The position numbers were made by a program, and so were the translations under genes. DNA of 64,000 nucleotides from Bradyrhizobium lablabi (GTDB lineage: Bacteria; Pseudomonadota; Alphaproteobacteria; Rhizobiales; Xanthobacteraceae), in NCBI RefSeq assembly GCF_900141755.1, contig NZ_LT670844.1, positions 7,474,501 through 7,538,500 of the forward strand, written 5' to 3'. The notes below the pieces were generated by a model. It did not search any database. It saw only the letters and a list, made by a program, of their open reading frames with translations, and had not been told where the DNA came from. Positions within the stretch are counted from its first letter, which is position 1; each line of letters opens with the position of its first letter. Shown here one piece after another: positions 34,710 to 43,099 of the stretch.

Positions 34710-36926
34710 ATGCGTTTGGCGTTCTGGCGTGCGACGAAGGACAGGGCCTTGATCCAGAGGGCCATCTCGAAGCTGGCGCCAGCTCCGTATAAGCCGGCCG
34801 CCGCGTCCTTATCGGGCGATCTGGACTTGGCCGCGCTTGGCCAGTCGCTGATGCGCAACCGGCGCTGGATCATCGTTCCGACGGTGATAGCCGCCGTGTT
34901 GTCGATCGCCGCCGTCAATCTGGTAACCCCGCGATACAAATCCGAAGCGCGCATTCTGATCGACGGGCGCGAGAACGTGTTCCTGCGGCCGAGCGGCGAG
35001 CGCAACGAGGAGCGCACCGCGCTCGATGCCGAGGCTGTCACCAGCCAGGTCCAGCTATTGCTGTCGCGCGATCTTGCGCGCGAAATCATCAAGAAGAACA
35101 AGCTCGGCGAACGGCCGGAATTCGATCCGGTGCTGCAGGGCTTTTCGCCGCTGAAATCGCTATTGGCCTTGTTCGGCATCGGCCGCGATCCGTTCTCGCT
35201 GACGCCGGAAGAGCGCGTGCTGGACGCTTTTTTCGAGCGCTACGCCGCCTACGCGGTCGATAAATCACGTGTCGTCGTCATCGAATTCCAATCGCTCGAT
35301 CCGGATCTGGCGGCGCGCGTCGCCAATTCGATCGCCGAAGGCTATCTGGTGCTGCAGCAGAATGCGCGGCAGGAGCAGGCCAAGGGCGCGAGCCAGTGGC
35401 TGTCGGGCGAGATCGACAATCTGCGCAGGAAGGTCTCCGAGGCGGAATCCCGGGTTGAGGATTTCCGCTCGAAATCGAGCCTGTTCGTCGGTACCAATAA
35501 TACCACGCTGTCGAACCAGCAGATGGGCGAACTGAATACGCAGCTCAACAACGCCCGCGCGCTGAAATCCGACGCGGAATCGAAGGCGCGGCTGATCCGT
35601 GAAATGCTCCAGAGCGGCAAGCCGATCGAGGCTTCGGAAGTGCTCAACTCCGAACTGATCCGCAGGCTCTCCGAACAGCGTGTCACGCTGCGCGGCCAGC
35701 TTGCCGAGCAGTCATCGACGCTGCTCGACAACCATCCGCGCATCAAGGAGCTGAGGGCGCAGCTGGCCAATCTCGACGGGCAAATTCGCGATGAGGCCAG
35801 CAAGATTTCGCGCTCGCTCGACAATGATGCGCGCATCGCCGGCGGCAGGGTCGAGGGTCTGGGTGCCAGCCTCGAGCAATTGAAGAAGCAGGCGAGCTCG
35901 ACCAACGGCCAGGACGTCCAGCTTCGTGCGCTCGAGCGGGAAGCCAAGGCGCAGCGCGACCTTCTGGAATCCTATCTCGCGAAATATCGCGAGGCCAACA
36001 CGCGCGAGACCATCGACGCGGCGCCCTCGGACGGACGGATCATTTCCCGCGCCACGGTTTCCAATGCGCCTGCGTACCCGAAGAAATTCCCGATCGTGCT
36101 GATCGCGACGCTCGCAACCTTGATGCTGAGCGCAGGCCTGATCGCGACCGGCGAATTGCTGCGCATGACGGCGCCGCGCGCAGCCGCCGCGTTCGCGCTC
36201 TCGGCGCCGGCGGTTCGTGCGCCGGCCGCTGCCGCTGCCACGGCCGCCGCTGCTCCCGCGCCAGCGTTCACCGAACCCCGGCCGGTGATGAAGGAGGGGC
36301 CAGCCAGCGACATCCCGGCGGAGTTCTCCGAGATCGAACAACTCGCCGATAGCTTGCGCCGTGCCGGCGAAGCGGCTCGGAAGGTGACGATCCTCGGCAC
36401 GGCGTCTAGCGAGAGCATCACCTTGACGGCGCTGACGCTGGCGCGGCTGATCGCGCGCCAGGCGCGCGTCGTGGTAGTCGATCTGTCGGCGTCGTCGCCG
36501 ACGATGTCGGCGGTATCGGTCGATCCGGCATCCCCAGGGCTTGCCGAATTGATGCTGGGCGAGGCTTCGTTCGCGCAAATCATCACCAAGGACCGGTTGT
36601 CGCGGGTTCACCTCGTCAACGCCGGTCGTCCGGGCTTTGACCGCGCCTTGCTGCAATCGCCGCGGCTGACGCTCGCCATCGATGCGCTCATGCGGGTCTA
36701 CGACCACGTGCTGCTCGACGCCGGCACCGCGTCCGATCTGCCTGCGGAGCTGTTGACGGCGCAGGCGCGCGCGGTGGTGGTGCCGGATGCCTCGATGACC
36801 CCCGACGCCCGCGCCGTGATGTGCGATCAGCTCAAGGCGGTGGGCTTTAGTGAGGTGACGATGCTGAGCAAGCCTGCGCAGCCGTCCGACGCTGTCGAGC
36901 CGGGGCCGCGGGTGGTTGCGGCCTGA
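34710..36926 (+). CDS. Wzz/GumC-like polysaccharide co-polymerase with degenerate BY-kinase domain
   Basis: The protein is 738 aa. The ATG at 34710 has a GGGAG site. TM1 (about 55-78; WIIVPTVIAAVLSIAAVNLV) is followed by the Wzz domain, a long periplasmic coiled-coil region (about 190-430), a PAYPKKFPIVLIA segment with TM2 (about 455-480), an Ala/Pro linker, and a cytoplasmic ATPase-like domain (about 545-725). The Walker A of BY-kinases is absent: the site reads LGTASSESITLTAL (562-575) with no Gly-Lys-Ser/Thr. The A' aspartate (VVVVDLSASSP) and a B-like VLLDAGT persist. The C-terminus has no tyrosine cluster. It therefore probably controls chain length or export without tyrosine kinase activity. 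It is divergent from the GT4 gene. Confidence 0.88.
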   Translation: MRLAFWRATKDRALIQRAISKLAPAPYKPAAASLSGDLDLAALGQSLMRNRRWIIVPTVIAAVLSIAAVNLVTPRYKSEARILIDGRENVFLRPSGERNEERTALDAEAVTSQVQLLLSRDLAREIIKKNKLGERPEFDPVLQGFSPLKSLLALFGIGRDPFSLTPEERVLDAFFERYAAYAVDKSRVVVIEFQSLDPDLAARVANSIAEGYLVLQQNARQEQAKGASQWLSGEIDNLRRKVSEAESRVEDFRSKSSLFVGTNNTTLSNQQMGELNTQLNNARALKSDAESKARLIREMLQSGKPIEASEVLNSELIRRLSEQRVTLRGQLAEQSSTLLDNHPRIKELRAQLANLDGQIRDEASKISRSLDNDARIAGGRVEGLGASLEQLKKQASSTNGQDVQLRALEREAKAQRDLLESYLAKYREANTRETIDAAPSDGRIISRATVSNAPAYPKKFPIVLIATLATLMLSAGLIATGELLRMTAPRAAAAFALSAPAVRAPAAAAATAAAAPAPAFTEPRPVMKEGPASDIPAEFSEIEQLADSLRRAGEAARKVTILGTASSESITLTALTLARLIARQARVVVVDLSASSPTMSAVSVDPASPGLAELMLGEASFAQIITKDRLSRVHLVNAGRPGFDRALLQSPRLTLAIDALMRVYDHVLLDAGTASDLPAELLTAQARAVVVPDASMTPDARAVMCDQLKAVGFSEVTMLSKPAQPSDAVEPGPRVVAA

Positions 36927-36939
36927 GGGCGGCGTTAGA

Positions 36940-36967
36940 AGCAGCTTCAGGCGACCTTGAGGCTGCT
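36940..36967. terminator. Hairpin between convergent Wzz-like and hydrolase genes
   Basis: AGCAGCTTCA (36940-36949) pairs imperfectly with TTGAGGCTGCT (36957-36967) across a 7-nt loop in the 50-bp convergent gap. The position suits a bidirectional terminator. There is no pronounced T tract. Confidence 0.4.
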
Positions 36968-36976
36968 CTGTCCAGT

Positions 36977-37951
36977 TTAAGGACGCGCCGGCAGCTTCGC
37001 CTTAAAGAAAGCCACCACGGCAGGATTGAACTCGCGATGGAACGCCGCGCGGTCGAAGCCCGCGGGATCGCGGCAGATCTCCGGCGCGAATTTTTCGGCC
37101 AAGGCAGTGCAGGGCGCCAGGAAGGCGAAATGGCCGGCGTTCGGCACCACGTGATATTCCGGCTTGGTCGACAACCCCTCATAAACATTTTGGGCGTGCC
37201 GCGAATGCGGCAGGATCTCGTCGCTGTCGCCTCGCCAAAGCTGGATCGGAGCCTTGATACCCGCGAGTCCTTCGGGCGTGAAAGAATAGCCGATAGCAGG
37301 CGCGGCGATTACGGCGGCCGAGATGCGCGGGTCATTCACGAACGCGGCCGGCGCCGCTCGTGCCTCGGTGGGATTTTCCCTTATTTTGCGGCACGCCCAT
37401 TCGTCGGGATGAGCGGCACAATAGGGGGCGACGCGGTTGAGGTCCGGGGTGCCGCCGACCACCACCAGCGCGGTGAAGCCGCCAGCCGAGAAGCCAAACA
37501 TTCCGATGCGCGCCGGATCGATCAGATCGCGGTGCGGCCATGACGCCAGCATGTAATCGACCAAAGCCTTGATGTGGCGGGGCCGGTTTTCGACCCGGGT
37601 AAACCCGCTATGGTCCCGGTAATTGTCGCCGGTATGGGTGACCGCCGCTACCACAAAGCCCGCTTCGGCAAGCGCGAGCGCGGTATCGTAATGGCCCTCG
37701 AACGAGCCGCCGCTGCCATGCGACATGACGATCAGCGGCAAGCCGCGCCCGGAGACCGCTCCGTCGACCGCGACGGTCTGCTGGTAGAGCCCGAGCTGTT
37801 GGGACGAGGCGGGCGCCTCGCTCGGATACCAGATGCCGCCTTCGAGTGGCGGATTTTCGGAATCGGGCACGGTCACGCGTTCGAACCCGGCGGCGAGCGC
37901 CGGCGCAGCGGCCGATAGGACGGTTACCAGCGCCGCGGCCGCTATTTTCAT
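36977..37951 (-). CDS. Secreted alpha/beta hydrolase (dienelactone hydrolase/PAF-acetylhydrolase-like)
   Basis: The protein is 324 aa. The start MKIAAAALVTVLSAAAPALA at 37951 is an evident Sec signal peptide (cleavage after ALA at about 20). The mature enzyme has the oxyanion VMSHGSGGS, the nucleophile elbow GFSAGG, a catalytic Asp candidate in WRGDSDEILP and the His in NAGHFAFLAP, so the triad is complete. This is COG4188-type architecture; the substrate is unknown. Four Cys residues probably form periplasmic disulfides (APYCAAHPDEWACRK, APCTALAEKFAPEICRD). It is divergent from a TetR gene 75 bp away that probably represses it. Confidence 0.87.
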   Translation of the reverse strand: MKIAAAALVTVLSAAAPALAAGFERVTVPDSENPPLEGGIWYPSEAPASSQQLGLYQQTVAVDGAVSGRGLPLIVMSHGSGGSFEGHYDTALALAEAGFVVAAVTHTGDNYRDHSGFTRVENRPRHIKALVDYMLASWPHRDLIDPARIGMFGFSAGGFTALVVVGGTPDLNRVAPYCAAHPDEWACRKIRENPTEARAAPAAFVNDPRISAAVIAAPAIGYSFTPEGLAGIKAPIQLWRGDSDEILPHSRHAQNVYEGLSTKPEYHVVPNAGHFAFLAPCTALAEKFAPEICRDPAGFDRAAFHREFNPAVVAFFKAKLPARP

Positions 37952-37974
37952 GGCAGGCTCCATCGGGGGTCAAA

Positions 37975-38017
37975 GTTGTCACCGCTCACATTGCATTCAA
38001 ATGTGAGCCGTGTCAAC
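37975..38017. promoter_or_regulatory. 43-nt palindrome, candidate TetR operator
   Basis: The left arm GTTGTCACCGCTCACATT (37975-37992) and right arm AATGTGAGCCGTGTCAAC (38000-38017) are inverted copies matching at 16 of 18 positions, around a 7-nt centre. The inner 9-bp arms (GCTCACATT/AATGTGAGC) are perfect. The palindrome fills most of the 75-bp gap between the divergent hydrolase and TetR genes and ends 9 bp before the TetR ATG, so binding should repress both. Confidence 0.7.
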
Positions 38018-38026
38018 ATCGGCCTC

Positions 38027-38662
38027 ATGAATAAGGATTCGCCTTATCACCATGGCGATTTGCGTGCGGCGCTGCTCGGCGCGGCAGCCGTGGAGATCGA
38101 GCGCGGCGGCTACGAAAATCTTTCCCTGCGTGAGCTCGCGGCGTCGCTAGGCGTGTCGCGCGCCGCGCCGTACCGGCACTTCGTCGATCGGCGCGCGCTG
38201 CTCTCAGCACTCGCCGCCGGGGGCTTTGAAGAACTCGCAGCGATCTATCGCAAGGCGATCGGGACCGGCAAAACACCGCGGACGCGCCTCGCCACCTCGG
38301 GGCGCGCCTATCTGGCGTTCGCGGCCGAGCGGCCGCAGCTCTTCCGGCTGATGTTCGCGTCCGATCTCTTCGACGCCGGCCCGCCCGACACGGCCCTGAT
38401 CAAGGCGGCCGGGGATTGCTATCAGGTTTTCGAGGGGCTCGTCGCAGCGACGCTTGATGACCCCGATGAAAGCGCAATCAAGGCGGCGACCATTGCCCTG
38501 ATGTCGAGCACCTATGGCTTTGCCTTGCTGCGCATGGGCGATCGGTTCAAGCCGTTCATGGTTGGCCGGTTGACGCAGAGCGACTTGATCGATGCGGTGC
38601 TGTCGATGGAGGTCACCGCGTTGCCGCGCGTTGCAGGCGGCAAACACCGCAGGAAAGTGTAG
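38027..38662 (+). CDS. TetR/AcrR-family regulator
   Basis: The protein is 211 aa. MNKDSPYHHGDLRAALLGAA starts at 38027; an in-frame ATG at 37976 lies inside the palindrome. The HTH is LSLRELAASLGVSRAAPYRH (residues about 38-57), followed by a TetR_C/WHG-type C-terminal domain (AYLAFAAERPQLFRLMFASD). It probably represses itself and the divergent secreted hydrolase through the palindrome between them. The ligand is unknown. It is convergent with the CelD-like gene 17 bp away. Confidence 0.9.
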   Translation: MNKDSPYHHGDLRAALLGAAAVEIERGGYENLSLRELAASLGVSRAAPYRHFVDRRALLSALAAGGFEELAAIYRKAIGTGKTPRTRLATSGRAYLAFAAERPQLFRLMFASDLFDAGPPDTALIKAAGDCYQVFEGLVAATLDDPDESAIKAATIALMSSTYGFALLRMGDRFKPFMVGRLTQSDLIDAVLSMEVTALPRVAGGKHRRKV

Positions 38663-38679
38663 AGGGTTACGTCATCGCT

Positions 38680-39870
38680 TTAGTGAAACGCACTACGAAG
38701 CTTTTGCGCCAAACCCAGCAACGCCTGATTATGCTTGACCAGATATTTGGCGCGGTTGACGCCCGACATCGCCGCTGCCGCGAGCCTTCCCCGCGGGCTG
38801 AGCGGGATGAAGCAGTCGAAGATCGGCTCGTCGCTCTTGCAGAAAAACCGTTTGTAATCGTCGGAGCCGACGCCAAAATCGATGGCGCGATAGCCGCGCC
38901 TGGCATAGTGGTCGACGATGTCGCGCATCAGGATCAGCCCGGGGCTAAAGCGCGAATTGGCTGACATCGTGTAGGTGTTGAACATCATCGAGAAGCGATG
39001 CCCATCGGCGACGCCGGCAAAGATCGCGATCACCTCGTCGTCGCATTCAAGCGCGTGGATGTCGATGATATGACCGCCGCCCGCAAGCTTTGCCATGCAG
39101 GCGGTACGAACAAATTCCTCGACGCCGGGGTCGGCGAACACGTTGGGCAATTTCTGCTCCGCCATCCGCAGCGGCTTCATCTGGAAGAACCAGTCGAGCA
39201 GGCGCTTGATCTCGGCGTCGGTGGCAGCAGCGCCGTAGCGATAGCCCGGCAGCTTGTGCAGCTTGCGTTCCTTGGCTTTGAGGCGGCGGCGGAACGAATG
39301 GCTGATCCGCGCCGTCGGCGGCGCGTCCGGCACGATGATGAGCAGCGGGCAATCGTTGGCGGAGGGTTGGTTCGGCAGCAAGGCCATCGGGTTCGGCACA
39401 TCCCGCCAGCGCCGCGGCTGCTGACCAAGCGCCAGAACATCGACGCCGGACTGCTCGCGGATCGCCGCAATCAGCGCGTCGAGGTCGACGGCGGTCGCTT
39501 CGGCCGCAAAATCCCTGTCCCATAGCGCCATGTTGAAAGTTGCGTGCTTGCCACCCATGAAGCAGGTGGTGCGAACGCCGTATTGCCGCCGCAGCGCGAG
39601 CGGCAGCAGCAACAGCGGCCGGCGCTCGGCGTCGTAGGCGATGACGATGAAGGGCAACACTCCCTCGCGCTCTCCGACCTGCCGCTGCCAGGGGCCAAGG
39701 AAATCGAAGCGCTGATAGGGCGTGGAGACGTGCTGCTGACGTTCCAGTCCGCGCCAGATCGTCTCGGCACGGCTCAGATCGTGAAAAATATCGATGCCGG
39801 CGATGCGGCTTGCTCTCGACCAGGCTGTTGCTTCCGCCGTCCGGCTTTCGATCGCGACAGCCATGGTCAT
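38680..39870 (-). CDS. CelD/BcsL-like GNAT acyltransferase, exopolysaccharide region
   Basis: The protein is 396 aa, with a duplicated-GNAT layout of the FemAB-like PF13480 type. The C-terminal half carries FSMMFNTYTMSANSRFSPGL then ILMRDIVDHYARRGYRAIDF and GVGSDDYKRFFCKSDEPIFD, the usual signature. Relatives act in cellulose or exopolysaccharide biosynthesis, presumably acylating sugars. The ATG at 39870 follows AGGTTTTGCA. It is divergent from the deacetylase-like gene with a 241-bp gap containing repeats. The two often occur together in rhizobial polysaccharide regions, to my recollection. Confidence 0.85.
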   Translation of the reverse strand: MTMAVAIESRTAEATAWSRASRIAGIDIFHDLSRAETIWRGLERQQHVSTPYQRFDFLGPWQRQVGEREGVLPFIVIAYDAERRPLLLLPLALRRQYGVRTTCFMGGKHATFNMALWDRDFAAEATAVDLDALIAAIREQSGVDVLALGQQPRRWRDVPNPMALLPNQPSANDCPLLIIVPDAPPTARISHSFRRRLKAKERKLHKLPGYRYGAAATDAEIKRLLDWFFQMKPLRMAEQKLPNVFADPGVEEFVRTACMAKLAGGGHIIDIHALECDDEVIAIFAGVADGHRFSMMFNTYTMSANSRFSPGLILMRDIVDHYARRGYRAIDFGVGSDDYKRFFCKSDEPIFDCFIPLSPRGRLAAAAMSGVNRAKYLVKHNQALLGLAQKLRSAFH

Positions 39871-39982
39871 TGCAAAACCTGTCTATAGGGAATTATTTAC
39901 GTTTTTCGCCCTTGGCCGACCTTTGCAAAGAAATGTCAACAAAGGGTAATGACAATGCAGCCGGGGCGAGGCGGAAATCGTA

Positions 39983-40010
39983 CAGAAGCATTTTCAAGAA
40001 AATGCTTCTG
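39983..40010. repeat. Perfect 13-bp-arm hairpin in a divergent promoter region
   Basis: CAGAAGCATTTTC at 39983-39995 is followed by AA and its exact reverse complement (39998-40010). Both flanking genes are transcribed away from it, so it is not a terminator for either. It directly abuts a second dispersed-repeat-like segment, which suggests a mobile palindromic element or an operator. Confidence 0.6.
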
Positions 40011-40090
40011 GTCAATAACTTGCGCGTATTCTACTCGCAAAACCGGTATCCACCCCCGGATCAAAAGTCCGAGGGCATGCTTTTGCAGAA
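40011..40090. repeat. Dispersed intergenic element (alphaproteobacterial type)
   Basis: The segment contains CAAAACCGGTATCCACCCCC and GGATCAAAAGTCCGAGGGCA, ending ATGCTTTTGCAGAA. Sequences of this form (around an AAACCGGTATCCAC core) are repeated between genes across many rhizobial genomes, to my recollection. No coding potential is seen. Confidence 0.5.
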
Positions 40091-40111
40091 TAGGCGCTAA
40101 GAGGCGGGACC

Positions 40112-41170
40112 TTGCCATCCGACAACCCATTCCTGACACGCCTGCAGCTTGAGCTCGCCTATTTCAGCGGTGTTCCCTGGCTGAGGGGACGGGGAGCCGG
40201 CGGCGCCGGCGCCATCCTGCGGTTCGAGCGGGTGCGGCCGCGGCGCCCGACGCGGTTTGAGCCGCTCAGGTCTTGCGAAATCACGCCGAAATTTCTCGAT
40301 CGAACGATCCGGGCGCTGAAGCGCTGGAAATACGATATCGTCTCCATGGACGAGGTGGTCCGGCGGGCGGTGACGCTCGCCTCGCGAAGGCGGTTTGTCT
40401 GCCTGACCTTCGACGGCGGCTACAAGGATGTGATCACATCGGCCTATCCGGTGCTATCGCGGCACGGCGTTCCCTTCACCGTTTACCTGCCGACCGCGTT
40501 CCCCGACGGCCTGGGCGAGGCGTGGTGGCTCGCGCTCGAAGCCGTGATCGCCCGCGAAAACCGTCTCAGCCTGGTGATGGATCGCAAGGAGCTGCGTTTC
40601 GATATCAGGCAGACTCCAGAAAAATATCAGCTCTACGAATTTCTCGGGGATTGGATGCGCCGGCTTCCGCCGTCAGATCTTTCGGCCGCGATCAAGGACC
40701 TCTGCTCGCGATATTCCGTCGACCTGGCGGCGCTGACGCGCCAAGTATCGATGGATTGGGATGATCTGACCAAGCTTGCGGCCGACCCGCTGGTGACGTT
40801 CGGAAGTGCGACAGTGAATTATCCCGTGCTGTCGAACCTGAAAAACGCGGTGGCACTACGCGAGTTGACGATGGGCAAGGCGGTCGCGGAAGCCGCGTTC
40901 CGCCGCGACGTCAGGCATTTTGCCTATCCGTTCGGCGATCGCGCGGCGTTTCAAAGGCTGCATGTCATGATGGCCGCGGAGGCCGGCTTCACCAGCGCGG
41001 CATCGGCGATACCGGGCATCGTCGAGGCGGAAGGCCGCACCAACGTGCACGCGCTTCCGCGCATCGCCTGGGACGGGCGGCAGCGTTCGCTGCGCGTCAT
41101 GCGCGTGATGCTTTCGGGCTTTACATTTGCGCCGGTGCAGCCCACCCGTACGGCGGCGGCTAGAGCATGA
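40112..41170 (+). CDS. Polysaccharide deacetylase-like protein lacking metal ligands
   Basis: The protein is 352 aa, NodB-homology fold. The start is TTG at 40112 behind GAGGCGGGACC. Motif 1, normally TFDDG, reads LTFDGGYKD: D101 remains but the metal-binding Asp is Gly102. Motif 2, normally H-x3-H, reads GSATVNYPVL, with Ala233 and Tyr237 at the His positions. Other framework motifs survive (HGVPFTVYLPTAFPDG, FAYPFGDRAAF). With Asp-His-His lost, zinc-dependent deacetylation is unlikely; a binding or regulatory role is inferred. It is divergent from the CelD-like gene in the exopolysaccharide region. Confidence 0.82.
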   Translation: MPSDNPFLTRLQLELAYFSGVPWLRGRGAGGAGAILRFERVRPRRPTRFEPLRSCEITPKFLDRTIRALKRWKYDIVSMDEVVRRAVTLASRRRFVCLTFDGGYKDVITSAYPVLSRHGVPFTVYLPTAFPDGLGEAWWLALEAVIARENRLSLVMDRKELRFDIRQTPEKYQLYEFLGDWMRRLPPSDLSAAIKDLCSRYSVDLAALTRQVSMDWDDLTKLAADPLVTFGSATVNYPVLSNLKNAVALRELTMGKAVAEAAFRRDVRHFAYPFGDRAAFQRLHVMMAAEAGFTSAASAIPGIVEAEGRTNVHALPRIAWDGRQRSLRVMRVMLSGFTFAPVQPTRTAAARA

Positions 41171-41197
41171 TTTCGAAGAAAAGTCATCACGCTCTAG
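41160..41197. repeat. Inverted repeat of the agagcatgat type
   Basis: CTAGAGC (41160-41166) and GCTCTAG (41191-41197) flank ATGATTTCGAAGAAAAGTCA. This is a short form of a common rhizobial intergenic palindrome. It lies in the 23-bp gap at the 3' ends of two convergent genes, overlaps both of their last codons, and may serve as their terminator. Confidence 0.6.
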
Positions 41198-41400
41198 GGA
41201 TCCGGCCGTGCCATCCAGCTGATGATCGGCATCGCCGGCAGCACCCATCCGATCCCGGCCACGACATAGAAGACCGCCTGCAACAGCCCGGAATTGGCCA
41301 GCCACGGCGTCTGCGCCACCGTCATTCCCATCAGCGACCACACCACCACCAGCAACAGCAACGCGATGGTTCCGAAGAATTTGCGGGTGCGGATGGTCAT
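41194..41400 (-). CDS. DUF2842 small membrane protein
   Basis: The protein is 68 aa from the ATG at 41400 (MTIRTRKFFGTIALLLLVVV); a longer frame starting at 41478 is unsupported. Two membrane helices are visible (about 8-28, and VFYVVAGIGWVLPAMPIISW at 43-62). The RTRKFxGT...GxGWVLPAMPII pattern matches DUF2842, found next to cytochrome-oxidase genes in alphaproteobacteria. It is divergent from ctaA, 93 bp apart, consistent with a link to respiratory complex assembly, although none is shown. Confidence 0.82.
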   Translation of the reverse strand: MTIRTRKFFGTIALLLLVVVWSLMGMTVAQTPWLANSGLLQAVFYVVAGIGWVLPAMPIISWMARPDP

Positions 41401-41493
41401 GACGGAAATGTGCGGCTCGCTCGCTAGGCGCGCCTTGCGCGCGGGAAGGGGCGGACTATAAGGTGCGCGGAAATTCAATCAAGCGCAGCCTCG

Positions 41494-42576
41494 ATGACCG
41501 CTCTTCTCTTACAACAAAGGCCTGATAACCGCGCTGTCCGCTGGTGGCTGGTGACGATCGTGGTCCTGATTGCGATCATGGCGCTGGTCGGCGCCGCGAC
41601 GCGTCTCACCGAATCCGGTCTTTCGATTGTCGAGTGGAAGCCGGTTACCGGCGCATTGCCGCCGCTCAATCCTGCGCAATGGAACGAGGCGTTCGAGGCT
41701 TACAAGGCCATCCCGCAATACCGCGAACTCAACGCCGGTATGACACTCGGCGAGTTCCAGACGATCTTCTGGTGGGAGTGGACCCATCGGCTGCTCGGGC
41801 GGGTGATCGGGGTCGCGTTTCTGCTGCCCTTCCTCTGGTTTCTCTGGCGCGGGGTTTTGCGTGCGGATCTCAGGCTCAGATTATGGCTGATCTTCGGTCT
41901 CGGCGCGCTGCAGGGCGTGGTCGGCTGGTGGATGGTGGCATCCGGACTTTCGGAGCGCGTCGAGGTTTCGCACCATCGGCTTGCTACCCATCTGATGCTG
42001 GCGCTTTTGATTTTCGCGGGGATTGTCTGGACGCTGCGGCGACTGGTGGACCGGCCTCCGTCACCTGCATCGTTGCGGCTGAAGATCACCAGTGTCGCTC
42101 TCTTGGTGCTGACCTTCGTGCAGATTTATCTCGGGGCGCTGCTCGCAGGCCTGCGCGCCGGACGTGTCTACAATACCTGGCCCGAGATCGACGGTGCGTT
42201 GATCCCATCCGCTGGCCGGCTGTTCTTCGATGAGCCATGGTGGCGCAATCTGTTCGACAACACACTCACCGTGCAGTTCGAGCATCGTATGGTCGCCTAC
42301 GCATTGTTTGCACTGGCGATCCTGCATGCAGTCGACGCGGTTCGCTCGCGGGCCGGGGCTGCGGCGAGCGGAGCGTTGTGGCTGGTGGCGGCGGTAACGT
42401 TGCAGGCGGTTTTGGGCATTCTGACGCTGCTCCATCAGGTCCCTATCCCGCTGGGTTTGGCGCATCAGGCGGTTGCGATGTCGGTCCTGACGCTTGCGGT
42501 GTTTCAGGCCGAGCGATTGGCCGCGCGGCGGGTCGATCCCAAGCCCATCGGCGCGAGCCTGGCAGCCGCGCGCTAG
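41494..42576 (+). CDS. ctaA: Heme A synthase (Cox15 type)
   Basis: The protein is 360 aa with eight membrane helices in two four-helix halves. The conserved heme-ligand histidines are in [40 protein letters not shown] and [13 protein letters not shown]. The [20 protein letters not shown] segment is characteristic of the type 2 (alphaproteobacterial/mitochondrial) family. It oxidises the heme O methyl group to the formyl of heme A for aa3 cytochrome oxidase in the inner membrane. The gene is stand-alone and divergent from the DUF2842 gene. Confidence 0.95.
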   Translation: MTALLLQQRPDNRAVRWWLVTIVVLIAIMALVGAATRLTESGLSIVEWKPVTGALPPLNPAQWNEAFEAYKAIPQYRELNAGMTLGEFQTIFWWEWTHRLLGRVIGVAFLLPFLWFLWRGVLRADLRLRLWLIFGLGALQGVVGWWMVASGLSERVEVSHHRLATHLMLALLIFAGIVWTLRRLVDRPPSPASLRLKITSVALLVLTFVQIYLGALLAGLRAGRVYNTWPEIDGALIPSAGRLFFDEPWWRNLFDNTLTVQFEHRMVAYALFALAILHAVDAVRSRAGAAASGALWLVAAVTLQAVLGILTLLHQVPIPLGLAHQAVAMSVLTLAVFQAERLAARRVDPKPIGASLAAAR

Positions 42577-42965
42577 CAATAGCCGTAGACGCCGCAGGCA
42601 TAGGGCGGGCGATCCCAATAGCTGACATACGGTCCGCCATAATCGGGCTCTTGATATTCGTAGCTGTAAGCCGAACCATAATAGCCTGGGAGCACCGGCG
42701 CGCCGACCCATGGGGTAACGTAGGGTACGCCGACGTAAGCCGGCGTGAACACCGCCTCCTCGTAGGCGTAGTATCGGCGGGGGCGATATGAATACGGCGT
42801 GTCATACGAGATGGTCGTTCTGAAATTGTAGTGCGGACGCGGCAGGCCCGGGGGCAGGATGACGGATGTCCGGTGCCAGACGTGACGGGGCAGGGGGCGG
42901 TCGGCACCCATTGTTGGCGCGCTGACTGCCATCGCGACAAATATTGCCATCGTGAAGCGCAACAT
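42573..42965 (-). CDS. Secreted Tyr/Pro-rich small protein
   Basis: The protein is 130 aa from the ATG at 42965 (GGAGCAGCC upstream). A Sec signal ([20 protein letters not shown], cleavage near residue 20) precedes a Tyr/Pro-rich chain: [30 protein letters not shown], ending CGVYGYC. Its 3' end overlaps the ctaA stop by 4 bp, convergent. I recognise no family. Aromatic-rich exported proteins of this kind are common in Bradyrhizobium; the function is unknown. Confidence 0.6.
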   Translation of the reverse strand: MLRFTMAIFVAMAVSAPTMGADRPLPRHVWHRTSVILPPGLPRPHYNFRTTISYDTPYSYRPRRYYAYEEAVFTPAYVGVPYVTPWVGAPVLPGYYGSAYSYEYQEPDYGGPYVSYWDRPPYACGVYGYC

Positions 42966-43099
42966 CGGCTGCTCCGAAGAATGATTTCGGTACGGCGCCA
43001 TTATATCGAATGCCGGCGCGGCGCGGCAGCCGTCGGAGGGTCGATCTCGAAATATGGCGAAAGCGCCAGTTCATCCCCATTTCGTCGCCATGCCGGCGG

